A DNA stretch of 7,807 bases, from positions 1 to 7,807 of the forward strand of contig VMGU01000023.1 in the NCBI GenBank assembly GCA_007376745.1. Reading direction: 5' to 3'. Numbering within the stretch: position 1 is the stretch's first letter; each line of letters begins with the position of its first letter. This DNA comes from Parcubacteria group bacterium Athens0714_26 (lineage in GTDB: Bacteria > Patescibacteriota > Minisyncoccia > UBA6257 > 02-FULL-45-10c). Below the pieces are notes generated by a model. It saw nothing but the letters and a program-made list of their open reading frames with translations. It searched no databases and was not told where the DNA came from. Both the position numbers and the translations under genes were made by a program. Shown here in pieces: positions 1-6,112 of the stretch.

Positions 1-134
1 CAACCCTTTCAATCACCCCCTGTTCGCATAAACGCTGTAAATCATATCTTAGAGTTCTCTCACTAACCTCCGGGAAAAGAATAAGTATATCCTTTAATCG
101 GCAAACACCTTGCGGCAAAGTCTCATTACCATTA

Positions 135-154
135 GATTCGGCAATTGCCGAATC
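135..154. repeat. Perfect 20-bp palindrome inside the regulator coding frame
   Basis: GATTCGGCAATTGCCGAATC is its own reverse complement over 20 bases. It carries the same CGGCAATT core as the half-sites upstream of the promoter and lies within the shifted reading frame, where it encodes DSAIAES. It may be a further protein-binding site, or part of a repeat family maintained in this gene. Confidence 0.6.
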
Positions 155-389
155 ATTATTTACAGATTGCCGCGTATTAAATTGCCTTATTTTTTCTACA
201 ATAGTATTTTGCCTTATGGTTATACCGCCATCTAAATTATTATTGCCGTTATTAAGCTTATTCACATCACTCAAATTAACCTGCGCATTATGATTATTAT
301 CATCGGCAGTCATACCACTATCATGCTTTGTTATTGAAGATAAAGACTTTGAAAATAAAGATTCTAAATCAAGTGATTCTTCTTTCTTT

Positions 390-421
390 GCCGCATTGCC
401 GAATTGCCGCATTGCCGAATT
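390..421. repeat. Tandem 16-bp repeat, two perfect copies (GCCGCATTGCCGAATT)
   Basis: GCCGCATTGCCGAATT occurs at 390-405 and again at 406-421 with no gap. The 16-bp unit is not a multiple of three, so each copy is read in a different frame; together they encode NSAMRQFGNAA on the minus strand. The motif ATTGCCGCAT inside it is also found at 550-559 and 742-751. Copy-number change in such a repeat would shift the reading frame. Confidence 0.7.
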
Positions 422-455
422 ATAAGAATCCAGCTCTCTTATTAAAATCGTGGCA

Positions 456-710
456 TTAATTGGCTCTATCTCGTAAAGCGAATGGCCAATCCTTACTAAG
501 GCGTCTAAAGCCGTTTAAAACTAAAGCATCTTTATCACCCGCCGAAACCATTGCCGCATACTCTAAAAACTCAAAAGCTAACTTCTCGAGTCTTTGCCGC
601 AAATCACCACGCTTAATAAAATAAGAAACCCTGATTATGGCGTAGCATATTTCGCGAGCCTTCTGTCTAAATGATTCAGATGTCATTAAAAAACAGTCTA
701 AAGTACTCAA
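456..710 (-). CDS. N-terminal part of the frameshifted regulator (helical domain)
   Basis: The N-terminal piece is a helical region (SFRQKAREICYAIIRVSY, then EKLAFEFLEYAAMVSAGDKD) ending around residue 65. The last ~20 residues (NGFRRLSKDWPFALRDRAN) are probably out-of-frame translation after an inserted base, because the next frame continues a sensible protein. The longest frame starts with TTG at 710, with a weak AGG five bases upstream. I prefer the ATG at 686 (MTSESFRQK), because a TTGACA-N17-TAGACT promoter would start transcription two or three bases before that ATG and would leave the TTG untranscribed. As it stands the product would be a truncated ~76-84 residue protein without the DNA-binding domain. 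It might act as a stand-alone oligomerisation domain if expressed, but decay or sequence error is simpler. It lies 84 nt downstream of the membrane protein gene's stop (710 versus 795) and appears to have its own promoter. Confidence 0.6.
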   Translation of the reverse strand: MSTLDCFLMTSESFRQKAREICYAIIRVSYFIKRGDLRQRLEKLAFEFLEYAAMVSAGDKDALVLNGFRRLSKDWPFALRDRAN

Positions 711-723
711 AACAACCTGTCAA
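695..723 (-). promoter_or_regulatory. Sigma70-type promoter of the HTH regulator, near-leaderless
   Basis: On the minus strand a perfect -35 TTGACA (723-718) is followed by a 17-nt spacer and a -10 TAGACT (700-695, four of six matches). Transcription would begin near 688-689, two or three bases before the ATG at 686. That predicts a leaderless or nearly leaderless mRNA, in keeping with the absence of a Shine-Dalgarno before this ATG. Confidence 0.6.
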
Positions 724-727
724 TATT

Positions 728-764
728 ATTCGGCAATTAAAATTGCCGCATTCAAACGGCAATT
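728..764. promoter_or_regulatory. Candidate operator array (CGGCAATT half-sites) upstream of the -35 box
   Basis: Three related half-sites sit directly upstream of the regulator promoter: ATTCGGCAATT (728-738), its inverted partner AATTGCCGCAT (741-751, one mismatch, 2-nt gap) and ACGGCAATT (756-764). The first two make an inverted repeat typical of a dimeric HTH protein site. The position, five bases from the -35 TTGACA, suggests autoregulation by the neighbouring DeoR-like protein. The same core recurs inside the gene (135-154, 390-421), so a regulatory role is inferred, not shown. Confidence 0.45.
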
Positions 765-794
765 ATGTCTTAATATTACCCTGTTTTATAACTC

Positions 795-1541
795 TTAATA
801 GCTATTCCATTTAGAAGTAATCAAAACAAAAACAATAGCCAATAAAAAAACACCTAAATTCCTCAAAATTATTTTCTTATTAAGAGTTCCTTGAAAATGG
901 CGCAAGCTAAAATCAACCAATAAATAAGTTATTAATATCATAATATTGGCGGAGCTGATAAAACCAATGGGTAAAATCGCGGTAGACCACAAAATCTCCA
1001 CAACCACGAAAGCCAACACAAAAGATGCCAGTAGCTGCCTTTTAGGAAAATTTTGTTCGGACCAAAAAAGCCATTCGCGCAGAATAAAAAAGGTTAACGT
1101 AAAAAAAGACAAATACTTTATAAAAAAATAGCTGGATTTATCCCATAAAAAGAAAAATAGGAATAAAGAGTAAAACAACAATATGTTTTTAACGGCATAC
1201 CACTGGTGGCGATGAACAAATACCAATTCTTTAATGCCTAAAATCAAATAAAATAAAACCGAAAAAAATAAAATCGCCAAAACTACAAATGCCTGACGAT
1301 TTAAAATATTGGTTACGCCCAGGGAAACAACGATTAACGCTAAAAAAGAATAAAAGTTCTGAGACCTCAAAGAATACGGGTGACCATTAAACACGTATAA
1401 GGAAAAAAATAAAAAAAACAAAATCGGCAGAAATCCAAAATTGCCTATTTTTACCCAGGTTAAAAGCCCAGCGAAAGCAAAACTCTTAAGAAGTAATTGT
1501 AACCGCTGACTCCGTAAAACCAATTTTAATCTTTCCACCAT
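795..1541 (-). CDS. Polytopic membrane protein of unknown function, overlapping the Clp gene
   Basis: I do not recognise this 248-residue protein. It is very hydrophobic and rich in Phe and Leu, with roughly eight candidate membrane helices (about residues 20-52 as one or two, then 63-79, 83-103, 115-133, 137-155, 168-190, 193-210 and 227-243). Basic stretches (RLKLVLRSQR at the N-terminus, KR at 167-168, NKK at 221-223) suggest cytoplasmic segments. No catalytic motif stands out; a HRHQWY stretch (110-115) and a REWLFW stretch (155-160) are the most polar clusters near membrane borders. The start at 1541 lies inside the clp gene, 56 nt before its stop, and is preceded by AAGGGG at 11 nt spacing, one of the few Shine-Dalgarno-like sites here. 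No alternative ATG, GTG or TTG start lies just beyond the clp stop, so the overlap looks real and implies co-transcription with clp. Confidence 0.8.
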   Translation of the reverse strand: MVERLKLVLRSQRLQLLLKSFAFAGLLTWVKIGNFGFLPILFFLFFSLYVFNGHPYSLRSQNFYSFLALIVVSLGVTNILNRQAFVVLAILFFSVLFYLILGIKELVFVHRHQWYAVKNILLFYSLFLFFFLWDKSSYFFIKYLSFFTLTFFILREWLFWSEQNFPKRQLLASFVLAFVVVEILWSTAILPIGFISSANIMILITYLLVDFSLRHFQGTLNKKIILRNLGVFLLAIVFVLITSKWNSY

Positions 1542-4155
1542 CTTTTATTTGGCCCCTTATCATCTTATCGGCCAACTTATCCAGTATGGCTTTTTGAATC
1601 ACTCTTTTCAAATGCCGCGCTCCGTACTCGGGCTCAAAACCGTTCTTAGCCAGATAATCCAACACTGAATCCCCAACGTTGATTTTATATCCTTTAAGTT
1701 CCATTTTTTTCTTTATTTGGTCTATTTGAAGACCAATAATCTCTTTAATTTCCTTTTTGCCCAAAGGATTAAAAATAACAATGTCATCAATACGGTTCAA
1801 AAATTCCGGCCTAAAACGCTCTCTTAAAGCTTCTTGAATTTTATCCCTGAATTCCCCTTCTTTCCCGTCTGCTTCTTCGCCGCTTAAAGCGTTAAAACCT
1901 AAACTGGACATTTGCTTTAAATAGGGCGCGCCTACATTGGAAGTCATAATAATTATAGAATTTTTAAAATTGACAGTTTTACCCTTGCTATCCGTAAGTC
2001 TGCCGTTATCTAAAACCTGAAGCAGAATATTAAACACCTCGGGATGAGCCTTCTCAATTTCATCAAATAAAATAATACTATAAGGTCGGTGGCGAATAAT
2101 TTCAGTTAATTGCCCGCCTTCTTCGTGGCCCACATAACCCGGAGGCGAGCCGATTAATCTGGAAACCGCGTACCTTTCCATATACTCGGACATATCAATC
2201 CTTATTAACGCTTTCTCGTCGTTAAATACGAACTCTGCCAGCGTTTTGGCAAGTTCGGTTTTCCCCACTCCTGTCGGCCCTAAAAACATAAAAGATCCTA
2301 GAGGTCTGTCTTCATCGGAAAGCCCGGCTCGAGACCGACGCAAAGCATTAGCCACGGCCGAAATCGCCTCTGACTGACCCACAACCCTATGGGATAAAAT
2401 TTCTTCTATCTTGGCCAGCTTTTCACCCTCGGATTCCAGCATTTTAGTAATTGGCACGCCAGTCCATCGGGACACCACAGTCGCGATATCCTCCTCATCA
2501 ACAGCTTCCTTAATAAATTTCTCGCTGAATTTATGACCCTTAATCGGTTTAACGCCTTTCTTATCTTTAAAACTGTCGCCGAAATGCTTTTTCTCAAACA
2601 ATTTAAGTTCTTTTTCGGCAACCGGCAATTCACCATACAAAATTTTGGCGACTTTCTCCAAATCGCTTTCCCTTTCGGCAATTTCCGCTTGCCGCTTCAA
2701 ATCTTCTATTTTTTTTCTCAAATTAAGATGATTTTCAAAAACCATTTTTTCGCCATGCCACTTGCCGGATAATTCATCATTTTTTTCTCGCAATGCCGCG
2801 ATTTCTTTCATTAAAAACTTAAGTCTTGCTTTACCGCTAAACGAATCCTCTTTCTGAAGAGCTGATTTTTCAACCTCCAACCTGGTAAGCTCCTTTCTGA
2901 TTCGTTCTATTTCCCTAGGTACACTTTCCGATTCCAGTCTCCTTGCCGCTCCGGCCTCATCAATCAAATCAACCGCTTTATCCGGCAAAAAACGGTCAGT
3001 TATATAACGCGCCGCCAGATTAACCGCGGCCACCAGCGCCTCATCGCTAATCCTAAGCCCGTGATGAATTTCATATTTTTCCTTTAAGCCGCGTAAAATC
3101 GTAATACTATCTTCTATGCTCGGCTCTTCCACTATAATAGGCTGAAACCTGCGCTCTAACGCCGGGTCTTTCTCTATATATTTATGATACTCCTTCAAGG
3201 TAGTCGCGCCGATAGCGTGAAGTTCGCCGCGAGCCAAGGCTGGCTTTAATAAATTAGAAGCGTCTATCGCTCCCTCGGCCGCTCCCGCGCCGACAATCAT
3301 ATGAATTTCATCAATAAAAAGAAGTAATCTACCAGCGGCATTCTGAATTTCTTTAATAAACGCTTTTAAACGATCCTCAAATTCTCCCCGAAACTTAGTG
3401 CCCGCGATAAGAGATCCTATATCAAGCATTATAATTTCTTTATCTTTAAGCGGCTCGGGCACATCGCCTGACACAATCCTTTGCGCCAAACCCTCCACAA
3501 TGGCAGTCTTTCCGACTCCCGACTCTCCGATTAAAACTGGGTTATTTTTAGTACGCCTGGATAAAACCTGAATTACCCTGCGCAATTCTTCCTCTCTGCC
3601 AATAACCGGATCCAATTTGCCGTCCTTTGCCTTATCGGTTAAATTAATGGCATATTTTTCCAGAACCTGAAATTTACTTTCCGGAGTTTCATCGGTAACG
3701 CGAGTTGACCCGCGCAGTTGCGCCAATATTCTTAAAGCGGTTTCACGGCGAAATCCCTGTTTCTCTAAAATTACCTGCGCCGCTGAAGATATTTCTAAAA
3801 TTCCCATTAATAAATGTTCGCATGAAATAAATTCGTCTTTTTGAAGACTGGCGATTTTAGCCGCCCTATCTAATACCTGCATCAATTCCTGGGACAAATA
3901 TAACTGCCCCACGCTGGAAACATTATTAAAAATCTTAGGTAATTTTTTCAACTCCTCCTCAATATCCTGGTCTAAAGAATCTAAATTAACTCCCGCCTTA
4001 GTTAAAAGAGGCCTGACCAAAGACTGCGCATCGGCTATTAAAGCCGACAATAAATGCAGGGCTTTAAACTCGCCATGATGCTTTTGCGCCGCCAAATCTT
4101 GAGCATTTTGCAACGCCTCTTGAGCCTTGATGGTAAAACGATTGAAATTTTTCAT
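1486..4155 (-). CDS. clpB: ClpB-type AAA+ disaggregase/unfoldase with ClpC-like LGF loop
   Basis: This is a two-ring Hsp100 ATPase that threads aggregated or misfolded proteins through a hexameric pore. Domains in order: Clp N-domain repeats (1-150); AAA1 with Walker A GESGVGKT (210-217), pore loop KFRG (254-257), Walker B LLLFIDE (277-283), sensor IGATT (315-319) and arginine fingers in ALERRFQ (332-338); a full-length coiled-coil middle domain (about 410-525) with the ClpB landmarks GKW (464-466) and LYGELPVAEKEL (506-517); AAA2 with Walker A GPTGVGKT (626-633), pore loop GYVG (673-676), Walker B ILFDE (695-699) and sensor-2 GAR (845-847). The length (889) and middle domain fit ClpB (about 860). 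However, residues 740-785 read like ClpC, including LGF (752-754) where ClpC carries its ClpP-binding VGF. A Lys/Gly-rich insertion lies near 525-545. No clear Shine-Dalgarno precedes the ATG. A CIRCE element controls its promoter. Confidence 0.95.
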   Translation of the reverse strand: MKNFNRFTIKAQEALQNAQDLAAQKHHGEFKALHLLSALIADAQSLVRPLLTKAGVNLDSLDQDIEEELKKLPKIFNNVSSVGQLYLSQELMQVLDRAAKIASLQKDEFISCEHLLMGILEISSAAQVILEKQGFRRETALRILAQLRGSTRVTDETPESKFQVLEKYAINLTDKAKDGKLDPVIGREEELRRVIQVLSRRTKNNPVLIGESGVGKTAIVEGLAQRIVSGDVPEPLKDKEIIMLDIGSLIAGTKFRGEFEDRLKAFIKEIQNAAGRLLLFIDEIHMIVGAGAAEGAIDASNLLKPALARGELHAIGATTLKEYHKYIEKDPALERRFQPIIVEEPSIEDSITILRGLKEKYEIHHGLRISDEALVAAVNLAARYITDRFLPDKAVDLIDEAGAARRLESESVPREIERIRKELTRLEVEKSALQKEDSFSGKARLKFLMKEIAALREKNDELSGKWHGEKMVFENHLNLRKKIEDLKRQAEIAERESDLEKVAKILYGELPVAEKELKLFEKKHFGDSFKDKKGVKPIKGHKFSEKFIKEAVDEEDIATVVSRWTGVPITKMLESEGEKLAKIEEILSHRVVGQSEAISAVANALRRSRAGLSDEDRPLGSFMFLGPTGVGKTELAKTLAEFVFNDEKALIRIDMSEYMERYAVSRLIGSPPGYVGHEEGGQLTEIIRHRPYSIILFDEIEKAHPEVFNILLQVLDNGRLTDSKGKTVNFKNSIIIMTSNVGAPYLKQMSSLGFNALSGEEADGKEGEFRDKIQEALRERFRPEFLNRIDDIVIFNPLGKKEIKEIIGLQIDQIKKKMELKGYKINVGDSVLDYLAKNGFEPEYGARHLKRVIQKAILDKLADKMIRGQIKDGGKIKIGFTESAVTITS

Positions 4156-4234
4156 TGATGTAAATTTTGATGCTTATTTAATTTCCCATTGCCTATTTTA
4201 CTAATTTACCAGTTCCCCAGTTTACCATTATAAA

Positions 4235-4262
4235 AGTATATCAAAATTTGGCACTCTGTCAA
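4235..4262 (-). promoter_or_regulatory. Vegetative promoter of the Clp gene
   Basis: The minus strand carries a perfect -35 TTGACA (4262-4257), a 16-nt spacer and -10 TATACT (4240-4235). Transcription would start near 4228, giving a leader of about 70 nt before the ATG at 4155. A second hexamer, TATAAT (4232-4227), is 24 nt from the same -35, which is too far, so TATACT is preferred. Confidence 0.65.
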
Positions 4263-4275
4263 CGAGAGTGCCAAA
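4247..4275. promoter_or_regulatory. CIRCE element (HrcA operator) of the Clp gene
   Basis: TTGGCACTC-N9-GAGTGCCAA (4248-4256, 4266-4274) matches the CIRCE consensus TTAGCACTC-N9-GAGTGCTAA except for one symmetrical A-to-G/T-to-C change in each arm, so the palindrome is kept. Symmetry extends to 11-bp arms (4247-4257 and 4265-4275). The 9-nt spacer contains most of the -35 TTGACA, so bound HrcA should block polymerase directly and release it on heat or misfolding stress. hrcA itself is not in this window. Confidence 0.9.
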
Positions 4276-4296
4276 CCCTATCAAATACAAAATAAT

Positions 4297-4557
4297 TTAA
4301 AGATTATTTATATCAGGGTCAATATTTTTTATTTCGGCTTGAGGATTACCTAAATTAATTGCCTTTAACGCGTTATTAATGTCCACAGTCGTGTCGCCCG
4401 GAGGAAGTTTCTTGCCGCTAACCCCTGTGTTGTTTTGAACCGGCGGGGATAATTTTTTAAAAACTATAAAATAATAAGTGGCCAGCGCCGCAACTATAAT
4501 CGCCGCCGCCACAATCAGAATCCATTTTTTTGATTTTCCCGTTTCTATAATTTCCAT
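4297..4557 (-). CDS. Small single-span membrane protein, unknown function
   Basis: This 86-residue protein begins with a short charged segment (MEIIETGKSKK), then one hydrophobic helix at about 12-33 rich in Ile, Val and Ala, followed by FKK. The remainder (34-86) is a polar domain with a Pro-rich start (LSPPV) and a C-terminal acidic/Asn pattern: DTTVDINNALKAINLG, then EIKNIDPDINNL. The regular I/L spacing there suggests one or two short amphipathic helices. I recall similar small membrane proteins ending in such a DI..L..I / ID.D.N.L pattern in CPR genomes, but give them no function. The charge pattern is ambiguous, so topology is not certain. It starts 13 nt after the stop of the Kazal-domain gene, with no Shine-Dalgarno, so the two are probably co-transcribed and may work at the same envelope site. 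Its stop lies 22 nt from the CIRCE element of the next unit. Confidence 0.75.
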   Translation of the reverse strand: MEIIETGKSKKWILIVAAAIIVAALATYYFIVFKKLSPPVQNNTGVSGKKLPPGDTTVDINNALKAINLGNPQAEIKNIDPDINNL

Positions 4558-4570
4558 AATATAAATATTA

Positions 4571-6067
4571 TTATAACTGGTCTACATTAGGAATCGCCCG
4601 CAATAAATCTAAGGCCGCCGCGGCGTCGCTATTCGCGGCAATCACCAATAACTTCACTGCCTGCAAATCTTTATCCAGCTGATCGCGAACCGATAAAACA
4701 TCTGTTTTTAATTTCTTGGCCGTCGTTATCTTAATCTGATAATCTTTCGCGGCCTGAATCGTTAAAGCTTTACCGGCAACGCTTATTTCGCTATTGGCTT
4801 TTGTGACCGCGGCGCGAATACCGGATACATCAACTCCGCTTAACTCAGCTTTGTCTGCCCGTGAACTAATTCCGTTCAGAATTCTGCTAAGTTGATTAAG
4901 AGCGCCTGCCCACTCGTCGGTAAATTTACTGTTAATTTTATTAAAATCAGAGTATAAATTTTCAACAACAAAACGTTTATTTTTATCAATTGCGGCGCTG
5001 GCTAAACTTTTCTGTAATTTGTTTACAACGCTGTTTTTCTGCGACTCCGCTAACTGCCGAGATAATGACAACTGATTTTTTAATAATTGCGCGTTTAACT
5101 CCGCTTCTCGATTTCTCTTTGCCAAATCTTCCGCGATTTTGGCCTCCCGCGCTTTTATTAACGCGTCTGCTGCTTCTTCTGCTCTCTGGACAGCTTCCTG
5201 GTCGGCTTTCTCCGCCGCTAAACGTTGTTGATTTTGTAATAAATTAATAAGGTTCATCAATCTTTGCGTCTCCGCGTCTTGCTCATAAGAAATACTGCCT
5301 GTCCCGACAGGTGGAACCGTTACGTTGCATCTACCGCTATAATCAACTGCGATGCCGCTATTTTTCGCATAACATTCATTAACATAATTCTGCCCGTCTT
5401 TACCGCAAACAGGATTATAATCATGCCCGCAAACAGTTCCCGAAGAAACATATTTGCATTCACCCGTATAAGCCACACTGGCTCCAGCGGAAGAAGCAAA
5501 ACACTTATTAGAATATGTTTTACCATTTAATCCACAAACTGGATCATATTGTTGAGTACAAAAAATTGAAACACTGCCTGAAGAATCATACGGCAATACC
5601 CCAGTTCCTGAATCAGTGCCAGAATCCTGATAAGGGCCGCCGCCCGTTCCGGAACTACCATAATAAACATCGCCGCCTTTACAAATAAAACCATTATATA
5701 AATAATTCTGCGCGGCACATTTTTCACCGGTCTTAACTACGCCATAGCCACAGCGGCATTTATCACTGCTAATACCGGAATCGGAGCCGGAAGTCCCGTA
5801 TGCGCTGCCGGCACTGCCCGTTCCGGAACTGCCATAATAAATATTATTTCCCTTACAAATAAGACCGTAATGCGTATCGCTAATATACTCACATTTTTCC
5901 CCAATGCCAATTCTACCCCTGTAACAACCACATCCATCTACATTATAATTCGGCTGACAGTCAGGCGCGCTTTCATTGCCAATACAACCATAATTGGCAT
6001 TTGCCGCGAAATAGCCGGCTAATAATATACCGAAAATAAAAAAGCTTATGGTTAATAACTTTTTCAT
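4571..6067 (-). CDS. Secreted Kazal-domain protein with duplicated Cys-rich repeats and helical tail
   Basis: A 498-residue exported protein. Residues 1-24 form a signal peptide (KK, hydrophobic core ISFFIFGILLAGYF, then AANA). Two Cys repeats follow with identical spacing C-x-C-x10-C-x11-C (46/48/59/71 and 104/106/117/129), each ending YYGSSGTG and separated by Gly/Ser linkers. Then come two Kazal-type modules (C170/178/189/204 and C213/221/232/247), both C-x7-C-x10-C-x14-C, with the hallmark PVCG and Y.N.C motifs. They keep four of the six usual cysteines. Kazal modules are classically extracellular serine protease inhibitors; aligned to the CTLEYRPLC loop of ovomucoid third domain, the P1 residues would be Gln172 and His215. 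Residues 258-345 are an Ala/Glu/Lys/Gln coiled coil, and the rest is helical and Ala-rich. No membrane anchor is seen at the C-terminus. The gene lies just downstream of an HtrA-like serine protease, so an inhibitor or partner role is tempting but unproven; a structural or adhesive surface role is equally possible. Confidence 0.85.
   Translation of the reverse strand: MKKLLTISFFIFGILLAGYFAANANYGCIGNESAPDCQPNYNVDGCGCYRGRIGIGEKCEYISDTHYGLICKGNNIYYGSSGTGSAGSAYGTSGSDSGISSDKCRCGYGVVKTGEKCAAQNYLYNGFICKGGDVYYGSSGTGGGPYQDSGTDSGTGVLPYDSSGSVSIFCTQQYDPVCGLNGKTYSNKCFASSAGASVAYTGECKYVSSGTVCGHDYNPVCGKDGQNYVNECYAKNSGIAVDYSGRCNVTVPPVGTGSISYEQDAETQRLMNLINLLQNQQRLAAEKADQEAVQRAEEAADALIKAREAKIAEDLAKRNREAELNAQLLKNQLSLSRQLAESQKNSVVNKLQKSLASAAIDKNKRFVVENLYSDFNKINSKFTDEWAGALNQLSRILNGISSRADKAELSGVDVSGIRAAVTKANSEISVAGKALTIQAAKDYQIKITTAKKLKTDVLSVRDQLDKDLQAVKLLVIAANSDAAAALDLLRAIPNVDQL
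5642..5844. repeat. Intragenic 29-bp direct repeat from duplication of the Cys-rich unit
   Basis: A 29-bp segment at 5642-5670 recurs at 5816-5844 with two mismatches, offset by 174 nt (58 codons). This matches the protein-level spacing of the two Cys repeats (C46 to C104), so the unit arose by in-frame tandem duplication. The Gly/Ser tail coding (YYGSSGTG) is the best conserved part at DNA level. Confidence 0.75.
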
Positions 6068-6090
6068 AAATTATTATTTTACCAATAATA

Positions 6091-6099
6091 ATTATATCA
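6091..6099 (-). promoter_or_regulatory. Extended -10 promoter of the Kazal-domain gene
   Basis: TGATATAAT on the minus strand (6099-6091) is a perfect -10 TATAAT with the TGn extension. No good -35 is present (the best is CTTAAT at 17-nt spacing, inside the upstream hairpin), which is usual for extended -10 promoters. Transcription would start near 6084, leaving a leader of about 17 nt without a Shine-Dalgarno. Confidence 0.5.
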
Positions 6100-6112
6100 C
6101 AACGCCTTAAAT

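Larger units (their letters stand above)
1..514 (-). pseudogene. DeoR-like HTH regulator, C-terminal part in shifted frame, runs off window edge
   Basis: This minus-strand frame is open without a stop from 514 to the window edge (about 171 codons) but has no start of its own; a TAA lies directly upstream at 517-515. It opens with TALDALVRIGHSLYEIEPIN, which continues the helical N-terminal region encoded by 456-710 in the neighbouring frame. A linker rich in Asn, Ser and Asp follows, containing repeated RQ dipeptides (MRQFGNAA, IRQN, IRQF, TRQS). The last residues before the edge form a winged-helix signature: CRLKDILILFPEVSER, then TLRYDLQRLCEQGVIERV. The RTLRYDLQRL segment looks like the recognition helix of DeoR-type or similar helix-turn-helix proteins, so DNA binding is likely. 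Removing one A from the run at 514-516 joins both parts as ...KDALVL-TALDALV.... I call it one regulator gene broken by a +1 shift, whether by true mutation or assembly error. The ligand and targets are unknown, and the extreme C-terminus lies outside the window. Confidence 0.75.

Noticed and set aside
390..421. Tandem repeat units as a possible CRISPR array.
   Set aside because: Only two 16-bp copies, no spacers, and no cas gene in the window.
513..519. TTTAAAC at the frameshift, in the register of the classical -1 slippery heptamer (T TTA AAC), suggesting programmed frameshifting.
   Set aside because: A -1 shift there reads CGG CTT TAG and stops at once. The continuing protein is in the +1 frame, so this heptamer cannot produce it.
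946..1131. Plus-strand 61-codon frame.
   Set aside because: It lies antisense within the polytopic membrane protein gene, is Lys-rich and shows no domain; it is a shadow frame.
4227..4262. TTGACA with TATAAT (4232-4227) as the clp promoter.
   Set aside because: The 24-nt spacer is too long; TATACT at 16-nt spacing is a better partner.
4247..4275. The inverted repeat as a terminator for the small membrane protein gene.
   Set aside because: No T tract follows, and the sequence and 9-nt spacer match CIRCE.
5320..5937. Several short minus-strand frames inside the Kazal gene.
   Set aside because: They are out-of-frame readings of the Cys-rich and Gly/Ser repeats; the in-frame protein has a signal peptide and matching cysteine patterns.
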